From Sphaerosporella brunnea (Eukaryota; Ascomycota; Pezizomycetes; Pezizales; Pyronemataceae), in contig VXIS01000483.1 of NCBI GenBank assembly GCA_008704415.1, positions 1 to 26,110 of the forward strand: a DNA stretch of 26,110 nucleotides. Direction: 5' to 3'. The first letter of the stretch is position 1, and the number at the start of each line of letters is the position of its first letter. This document shows positions 20,190-26,110 of the stretch, in pieces. Below the pieces are notes generated by a model. The model did not search any database and was not told where the DNA came from. It saw only the letters and a list, made by a program, of their open reading frames with translations. Made by a program: the position numbers and the translations under genes.

Positions 20190-21508
20190 ATGAGCGATCT
20201 CGACCGGTAATCCTCTCATCCCCCCCGGCACGCGACCCCTCAACGCGCCAAAGCCAACCCACCCTCCCGCCTCCCCAGCTGACATCGCGTCTAGCTATAT
20301 CGAACTCCTCCGCTCCTGCAAACCCATCCCTGAAGCCTCCGTCCGAGAACTATGCCACAAAGCCAGAGAGCTTCTTATCGAAGAATCAAACGTTCAAATC
20401 GTCGATGCCCCCGTCACTATCTGCGGCGACATCCACGGCCAGTTCCACGACCTGATGGAGCTGTTCCGGGTCGGTGGTGACGTGCCCGACACGAATTACC
20501 TCTTCATGGGCGATTTCGTTGATCGCGGTTTCTACTCGCTGGAAAGCTTCCTACTGCTACTGTCGCTGAAAGTGCGCTATCCGGACCGCATCACGCTGAT
20601 CCGCGGAAACCACGAGAGCAGGCAGATCACCACGGTGTACGGATTCTACGACGAGTGCATGCGGAAATACGGCAGTGCGAGCGTGTGGCGTCACTGCTGC
20701 GAGGTGTTTGACTACCTGGCTCTGGGTGCACTCGTTATCGGCGCTGGTCCGTCGGTGGGCTCGGGAGAGGAGGAGTGCGAACTGGAAGTGGTTCAGACGA
20801 ACGGTGATATCACGCGATACCGACGGGGCCATGGGGGGCATCTTGGAGGACCGCCGGGCACCGGTGCGAGCGGCTTTTCCGGCGGTAGCAGTCAGTCGGC
20901 CGGCGCCGTGCTGTGCGTTCACGGCGGCCTTTCCCCAGTTATAGCCACCGTTGACTCTATCCGACTCCTCGATCGAAAACAGGAGGTGCCACACGAGGGC
21001 GCCATGTGCGATCTGCTCTGGTCGGACCCCGACGACATCGATGGCTGGGGTCTCTCTCCTCGCGGTGCGGGCTTCCTTTTTGGCTCTGACATCGTCAAAC
21101 ACTTCAATTACGCAAACAACCTTTCGCTCATAGCACGTGCGCATCAGTTGGTCATGGAGGGTTTCAAAGAGATGTTCGATTCCTCTATCGTCACTGTATG
21201 GTCGGCACCAAACTATTGCTACCGCTGCGGAAACGTGGCGGCAATATTGGAGCTCAACGAGGAGAATGGGGCTATATTGCGAAGCAGCGGTGAGCGCGGT
21301 GGCGGAGTCACGGGTGGCATCGGCGGGGGAGGGATGACTGTCAGAGCGGGCCCCGGCCGAAGGTACCGCGTGTACGAAGCCGCGCCGCAAGACAGTCGGG
21401 GCATGCCAGCCAAGAAGCCTGTTGCTGACTACTTTTTGGTCAGTCTCACATATTTATTGATTTCCATGCGCTTTCCAAAGCTCTCTGTACTAACCAAAGC
21501 TGCAGTAA
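20190..21508 (+). CDS. Serine/threonine protein phosphatase 4 catalytic subunit (PP4c/Pph3 type)
   Basis: Exons 20190-20206, 20295-21438 and 21506-21508 total 1164 nt, 387 residues. Exon 1 is only 17 nt (MSDLDR) and exon 3 is just the TAA stop, reached after an intron with a textbook TACTAAC branch. PPP-family motifs are intact: GDIHG (50-54), GDFVDRG (78-84), GNHE (110-113), HGGLSP (from 215), [10 protein letters not shown] and [11 protein letters not shown], the last two favouring PP4/PP6/Sit4 over PP2A. MSDLD at the N-terminus and DYFL at the C-terminus match PP4; the terminal Leu is the carboxymethylation site in PP2A-like enzymes. Length exceeds the usual 307-310 because of two Gly-rich insertions, about 50 residues before HGGLSP and about 29 before [10 protein letters not shown]4 acts in DNA-damage recovery and centrosome/microtubule functions. 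Confidence 0.93.
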
Positions 21509-22120
21509 TGTGGGTTGGTGTCTATTTACCGAATCACGACGAAATGAGCCTCTTTCTTTCTTCCCTGTTCTTCCATTTTACCTTTGCCGATGTAGATAAT
21601 GGGATTTGCAGGACCAAAACTATACCTATTCCGTGTTCTACGTGTTGCGGTTCGCTTTCGTGTCGAATGACTGGACTGGCAGTAGGGATCCAGACATGTA
21701 GTTGGGATGTATGTATCATATTCACATCTTTGAGGATACAGTTTTCGGTGAAGGTTGTCGGGCGCTTGCGCATGCGGGCTTCCGGTGAAGGCCATGCAGT
21801 CATTTCTTTTGCGGCAGAGTCATTCAGGATGGACGTTTGCAGCATCGCTGCCTGAAGTGCTTGAGTCACCAATCCTTTCAGGCATGCCGTGGCGTGGAGC
21901 TGACAAGCTTAAAGCGCATTCCGCAGGGGCTGACCCCGCCTCATAGGGCTGGGCGCGCATCAACTCCTCAACCCAAAACCCGGTTTGCTTCAGGCAGCAG
22001 TGCCCAGCCTGCAGGACAAGAAGCTATATGTAGGCGTCCCATGACTCGAGCAGGTATGGCTGAGGGGTGCGAGCTGGACGGAACCATCGAAATATCCTCT
22101 ACCTACCTATAAACTCAATC
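21509..22120. other. Intergenic region between PP4 and AAA genes
   Basis: It contains the PP4 3' untranslated region and the AAA gene promoter. The PP4 frame stays open through the last intron to 21855 only if that intron is retained. No gene or RNA element was recognised; frames at 21755-22112 show no motif. Confidence 0.5.
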
Positions 22121-24312
22121 ATGGAATACGGAATCCCCTATTCTCCCTCACATCGATATCCTCCGCCTCCTCCTCCCTGCACAATGCCAATCTCTAGCCG
22201 CGGACAAGGAGGATACACCAGACGCAGCCGCAGGCGATCGCCGTCCCCAGCCGAATATGCTTACGATGGTGGGCACTCCCAGCCACAAATTCGAAGCGCG
22301 TGTAAACAACTAACATCTCTCCAGGCGCAGAGGACAAAGAAGTCCAGCCTCTTGCCCCTTCGGACTACAGGCTCGAAGTCAAGCACCTCGAAAGCCGCAT
22401 CGACAAATCTGGCTACGCGCGGATAGCGGAGCCGTTGGAGGGGCCTCCAGTCACGGATAAAAACGACAAATGGCGCGAGTGGGCCCTGCAGCTGGTGCGC
22501 TACTTCAACGCCGACGGCGACTACACCTTTACCGAGCTCTCTGTGAAGTCGCCGCACATGAAGGCCCTCCTGAAGCGGGTGATCGGCGACAAATACCCCG
22601 GCGTTTCCTTCCTGATGGAAGAGATCACGGTTGATTCGCCGCCGAAGGCGTGTTATCACTATCTTCCAGAGCTGAGGGCGGAGGTCAAGAAGCTGGAGGG
22701 AGAAGAGCGCATGCACTGCGACTTCATGATGGACTGGTTGGAGAGCGAGTTAAAAGAGGTGATCTCTGAGGTCAAAAACCTCGGCGGCCAAGGCCTCATC
22801 ACCTATCCGCTGCTGTGGACCCTGTTCAAGCCTGGCGAGCTCGTCTACTGCCCGCAGAGCGAAGGCGACCGCTCTCGTGCCTACATCAACAAGAGCCATG
22901 AATACATCTGCAGCCGGCGCCCGTCGTTCAACCTCTCCTACTCGTATATAACCTACGACGGCACGCATTTCGGCCACATGAGTGACCGCGCCTCGATCCA
23001 AGCCTTCTCTGGGACTAGAAAAATCACCAAGCTCCCCCTGTTCCCGCTGGACTACCACCCCAACTCCAAAGCCGTCCGCGAGAAACTGATCGCCCGCGGT
23101 CAGAAGTTTGAAGAGTTGCGCGGAAAGCAGTATATGCACTACATCGGGCTGACGCGGCCAGAATGGGACGATATTCTGCAGCGCCACAAGGCGAACAGCG
23201 TCAGCGGACCGATCATGATCGATCGCGAGAGTTTCGGACGGCTTGTTCCTGACCGTTCCCGCCGCATCATGGTGTCACGTATTGACCGGAGACGTCGGAG
23301 TGATTCGTACGACGACGACGACGACTGTGATGGCCCCGAGCTTGAGGTTATCAACCAAGCCGACGACGACATGGTCGACGCACCTATGGAGGAGGATGAT
23401 GGCGCAGAGCCCGAGCCGTGGCGGCGTCCAGAGGATCCAAAAGGATACCGTCCGCTCACGCCGGAGCAGCACCTAATCTGCGACTCAGTGGTGTACGGCT
23501 TCTCGTTCGCTGAAAAGACCTGGTGCCAGTTCTGCGTAGACCTCGTGCAGCCGCCGCGCTGGAACGACGCAGCATTCGACCAGCTCGTTCTCCCCGCCGC
23601 ACAGAAGAAGCTAGTGCGCGCCCTGGTCGACTCCCACGTCCGAGGAGATAGGAACTTCGACGACTTCATCGAAGGCAAAGGGCGCGGCCTAGTTGCGATC
23701 CTCCACGGCCCGCCAGGAGTCGGCAAGACGCTGACGGCAGAGTCGGTTGCCCACGTCAGCAGACGGCCGCTGTACGTTGTGTCCTCGGGCGAACTCGGCA
23801 TCGACGCAAGAGAGCTGGAATGCAACCTCTCGCGGATCCTGGAGCTTGCGAGCGCGTGGAAGGCCGTGGTCCTGCTGGACGAGGCGGACGTGTTCCTTGA
23901 GAAGCGCTCACACCACGATCTCGCACGCAACGCACTGGTCTCGATTTTCCTGCGCCTGCTGGAGTACTACCAAGGCATCCTGTTCCTCACCACCAACCGC
24001 GTCCGCACCTTCGACGAGGCGTTCCAGAGCCGCATCCACGTCGCGTTGAAATACGACGAACTGGAGGCCGGCGCGCGCAAGAGCGTGTGGCGCAATTTCT
24101 TGAAGCAGATTCCGAATGCGGGGCTGGACGAGGAGAGCCTGACCAGGCTGGCGGGGCACGTGCTGAACGGGAGAGAGATCAAAAATGCCATCGGAACCGC
24201 GAAGACGCTCGCTGATGCGGATGGCGTCGGCTTGGATGTGGAGAGGCTGGAGGTCGTGCTCAAGATCCAGCAGGAGTTCGAGATGGAGATGAAGGATGTC
24301 GCTTGGCTCTGA
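22121..24312 (+). CDS. Fungal AAA+ ATPase with DUF7025-like N-terminal region
   Basis: Two exons (22121-22268 and 22325-24312; 56-bp intron with GTGGGC donor) give 711 residues. The first 50 residues are Pro/Arg/Ser-rich (RYPPPPPPC, RRSRRRSPSP) and probably disordered. A region around residues 220-330 with TYPLLWTLFKPGELVY and ITYDGTHFG resembles the domain (DUF7025) that precedes AAA modules in many fungal proteins. A strongly acidic linker (about 376-415, runs of Asp and Glu) follows. The AAA core has Walker A GPPGVGKT (511-518), Walker B VVLLDEAD (Asp568, Glu569), sensor-1-like LFLTTNR and SRIHVALKY with the arginine of the second region of homology. A single AAA module suggests a hexameric remodelling ATPase; substrate and location are unknown. 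Family members are numerous and lineage-expanded in ascomycetes. No transmembrane segment is seen. Confidence 0.88.
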
Positions 24313-24570
24313 ACGCGATTTGCGGAGCGTTGATAGCTCTTGTCTGTTCGGCTTCAATGGAATACAGCTGTGGTTTTTGAAACTAATTCATCGTGATAAC
24401 ACAATAACTTCCGCTGTAGCAAACTGTGGCCGATGAAGCATTACGGCCACATGCAGAGCAGCAGCAGCAGGCCTGCAAAAAGCCCACACTCCCCACCTGC
24501 AAAAATCATGATGTTGCAGTTCTGCTTACAACAGCACCAACATGGAGCGAAAAAGGACGGTACACACCAA

Positions 24571-24673
24571 GGCAGGATGGCCGAGTTGGTTATGGCGCCA
24601 GGTTAAGGTTTACCTTAATATTCAATCTCCTGGTTCGGGAAACTGAGCGTGGGTTCAAGTCCCACTCCTGTCA
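24571..24673 (+). tRNA. tRNA-Leu(AAG) with 19-nt intron
   Basis: Acceptor stem GGCAGGA pairs with TCCTGTC (24666-24672, one G-T pair) and the discriminator is A. The D stem is GCC/GGC (24580-24582/24594-24596). The anticodon stem CCAGG/CCTGG (24598-24602/24629-24633) encloses anticodon AAG at 24605-24607, reading CUU codons after A34-to-inosine editing. A 19-nt intron (24609-24627) follows G37, at the canonical 37/38 position; its CCTTAA can pair with the TTAAGG of the anticodon loop, as in eukaryotic pre-tRNAs. The long variable arm (TTCGG-GAAA-CTGAG) is the type II mark of Leu, and the T arm is GTGGG-TTCAAGT-CCCAC. No 3' CCA is encoded. Confidence 0.95.
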
Positions 24674-24678
24674 TTATC

Positions 24679-24702
24679 TTTTTTTTTTTTTTTTTTTTTT
24701 TT
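24679..24702 (+). terminator. Pol III poly-T terminator of tRNA-Leu
   Basis: A run of 24 T begins six bases after the tRNA discriminator. Four or more Ts suffice to end Pol III transcription in fungi, so this run is much longer than needed and may vary in length between isolates or reads. Confidence 0.85.
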
Positions 24703-25133
24703 GGATGCTAGGTTTTTTTGAAGGTGCATTTACAATAAATAGTATAAGGATATTCCTGCATATGCACTCTAAACGGCATATGACTTGGTGTGGAGCCAGG
24801 ATTTCTTGGGGGCGGAGATTTTGGGTTGGCTGCGTGTGGATGTGGAATCCAGCGACTGTGTGGTAGGGCAAATGATAATCTCTGAGGCTCGGGCTTTTGT
24901 GGGCTGTTTTTTTTTAGAAAAAACAAAAAAACAAGAAAAAAAACAAAAAAAACAGGAAACAAATTATCTCGTGATGGATGTGATCTTCAAACATAATCAA
25001 GAACTTTGGTGATATCAAGCTTTCACCTTCCCTCAAGTCTATCGATGTTTGCAGTCGATATTACGATACCGCGGCGAAGAAAAAAACTCCGTTTACCATG
25101 CGATGGATCTTCGAAGGTGCTTACAAACGGCTC
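24703..25133. other. Intergenic, A-rich
   Basis: No gene. An A-rich tract at about 24908-24955 (A runs broken by single C or G) and a CATATG inverted pair near 24760-24781 are the only visible structures. The tract might be a retroposed tail but no upstream element is recognised. Confidence 0.5.
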
Positions 25134-25294
25134 GGCTCGGCGTAGGACTCGGCGTGGGACGCGATGCGGGGGTTTCGAGCGTAGAACGTGAAGCGTAGAG
25201 CATGGAGTGTGGAGGATGCGGTGGGTAATCTACAGCTTCAAATTGGATGAAAACTGACAAAGTTATGGCAGGAGAAGCATACACAAAACACAGA
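25134..25294. repeat. Tandem repeat, unit 1 (about 160 bp)
   Basis: It begins GGCTCGGCG and contains ACGCGATGCGGGG, GGAGGATGCGGTGGGTAATCT and GAAAACTGACAAAGTTATGG. The same blocks recur in order from 25295 at an offset of 160-161 bp, with scattered substitutions, so the two units are an old direct duplication. No coding capacity. Confidence 0.75.
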
Positions 25295-25333
25295 GGCTCG
25301 GCGCAGGTCTCAGCGCAGAACGCGATGCGGGGT

Positions 25334-25375
25334 CTGGAGCGTGGAGCTAGGAGCGTGGAGCTTGGAGCGTGGAGG
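25334..25375. repeat. 14-bp minisatellite inside repeat unit 2
   Basis: Three head-to-tail copies of GGAGCGTGGAGCTA, the second ending CTT and the third GGAT. Unit 1 has only degenerate related sequence (GAGCGTAGAACGTGAAGCG...), so the array was probably shaped after the larger duplication. Confidence 0.65.
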
Positions 25376-25388
25376 ATGCGGTGGGTAA

Positions 25389-25691
25389 CAGTGTTCCTAA
25401 TAGCCAGCCCGCCCGTCGGGCTGATCGAAAAAACGGGCGGGCTGTTTGGGCTGCATCGGGGTGGCTGGCGGGCTTCCAGCGGGTGCAGGGATCATGTGCT
25501 ATGGGGAATGGAGCAACAGCTACACAGAAACACTCTTCAGTTTCTTCAGTTTACGACGTAACTAGGTCAAACTGATGGTTGCATGACAGGTTCACCTCAG
25601 TCGAAAGTTTTTGGCAGCCCGACAGCCCGCCAGCCAGCCCGTCGTGATTTTGAGACAGCCGGGCTTTTCGGGCCGGCTATTAGGAACACTG
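25389..25691. mobile_element. hAT-type non-autonomous element (MITE), 303 bp
   Basis: The ends are inverted: CAGTGTTCCTAATAGCC at the left and its reverse complement at the right, with the match continuing to 23 bp apart from one A/G difference. The element is flanked by an exact 8-bp direct repeat GTGGGTAA (25381-25388 and 25692-25699), and the uninterrupted site exists in repeat unit 1 at 25221-25228. A CAGTG-type terminus and an 8-bp duplication are hallmarks of hAT transposons. Subterminal regions are crowded with GCCCG/CGGGC motifs on both strands, including AGCCCGCCCGT facing ACGGGCGGGCT, as is common for hAT transposase binding regions. No transposase frame fits, so mobility would depend on an element elsewhere. 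Confidence 0.88.
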
Positions 25692-25771
25692 GTGGGTAAT
25701 CTGCAGCTTCAAATCGCATGAAAACTGACGAAGTTATTGCCGGAGAAGCAGACCCAGAACATAGAGGCCGA

Positions 25772-26110
25772 AGGCCGCAAGATCTTGTCTAGCTACTAAG
25801 TAGGAAGAGAGGGACAAGAGATTTCTTTATCAAAACTAGCCGGCGGGTATCCCACTTCTAGCCCTCATGAACCAACCAGAACTCGCATTATGTCTGTTCA
25901 TAGTAACCTTATGGCCGCAATTGAAAATGGGCAATAGCAGCTGTCAGGCCATCAAGGCCTCGTTTGGTGAGCCGTTGTGCTTGGGGTGCCAGTGATCATG
26001 TGATGCTCAGTCTCAGGTCTTCTGTTAATAACATGTGGACACCACCGGGCCACAATGCCCGCAATGCCCGCCGTCACCGCTAGCTCACCGCACTCCACGG
26101 AGTAGTATGG
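25772..26110. other. Right-edge intergenic sequence
   Basis: No gene, RNA or repeat was recognised in these 339 bases. Any neighbouring gene to the right lies outside the window. Confidence 0.5.

Larger units (their letters stand above)
25295..25771. repeat. Tandem repeat, unit 2, split by a hAT-type MITE
   Basis: The left part (25295-25380 plus target site 25381-25388) and the right part (25692 to about 25771) together repeat unit 1. The right part continues TCTGCAGCTTCAAATCGC..., GAAAACTGACGAAGTTATTG and GAGAAGCA, aligned with unit 1. The split lies exactly at the MITE insertion, which unit 1 lacks, giving an internal empty-site comparison. Confidence 0.75.

Noticed and set aside
20557..21390. 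277-codon minus-strand frame
   Set aside because: Antisense shadow of the PP4 coding region, lacking any motif.
20455..21855. 466-codon plus-strand frame through the PP4 gene and beyond
   Set aside because: It starts inside the phosphatase and reads through the last intron; the gene starts at 20190 with a 17-nt exon and stops at 21508 after splicing.
23139..23930. 263-codon minus-strand frame, Ser/Arg-rich
   Set aside because: Mirror of the GC-rich AAA coding sequence; composition is what antisense of such codons gives.
25134..25771. CRISPR-like repeat layout
   Set aside because: Two long diverged units and a short minisatellite in a eukaryotic genome; no regular spacer pattern.

Overview
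The window is nuclear DNA of a filamentous ascomycete. The evidence is short GT-AG introns (mostly 48-90 bp), a nuclear intron-containing tRNA-Leu, a secreted PhoD-type phosphatase, a HeLo/NB-ARC/TPR NLR protein, a fungal-type AAA protein and filamentous-fungal versions of tubulin cofactor D and protein phosphatase 4. The style resembles Eurotiales (Aspergillus/Penicillium), but the sequence alone does not name a species.

Layout. (i) 1-4533 is gene-poor and remnant-rich. It holds an open gag-like reading frame running off the left edge on the minus strand with its own TATA box, a strong imperfect hairpin at 3044-3124, and low-confidence coding debris including a zinc-ribbon-like end that resembles a piggyBac transposase C-terminus. 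(ii) 4534-5463 is a two-exon CENP-V/GFA zinc protein, followed by 2.3 kb of mostly empty DNA with a possible copia gag scrap. (iii) 7820-9996 is a seven-exon secreted alkaline phosphatase D with a TATA box and a palindromic CACGTG site upstream. (iv) 10480-14026 is a four-exon NLR-type cell-death/incompatibility receptor. Its first intron is swollen by a small element-like perfect inverted repeat. (v) 14763-15884 (minus) is an unassigned multi-pass membrane protein. (vi) 16294-19865 (minus) is tubulin-folding cofactor D, and 20190-21508 (plus) is the PP4 catalytic subunit; they share a 324-bp divergent promoter. (vii) 22121-24312 is a large fungal AAA+ ATPase. (viii) 24571-24673 is tRNA-Leu(AAG) with a 19-nt intron and a 24-T tract. 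(ix) 25134-25771 is a roughly 160-bp tandem duplication whose second copy is split by a 303-bp hAT-type MITE with intact 8-bp target-site duplication.

Core housekeeping genes (cofactor D, PP4, tRNA) sit beside accessory, rearrangement-prone material. No operon-like or biosynthetic cluster logic ties the genes together. Exon models were assembled by hand from reading frame, splice dinucleotides and family motifs; all complete models sum to a multiple of three. Family names come from recognised motifs, not from a database search.
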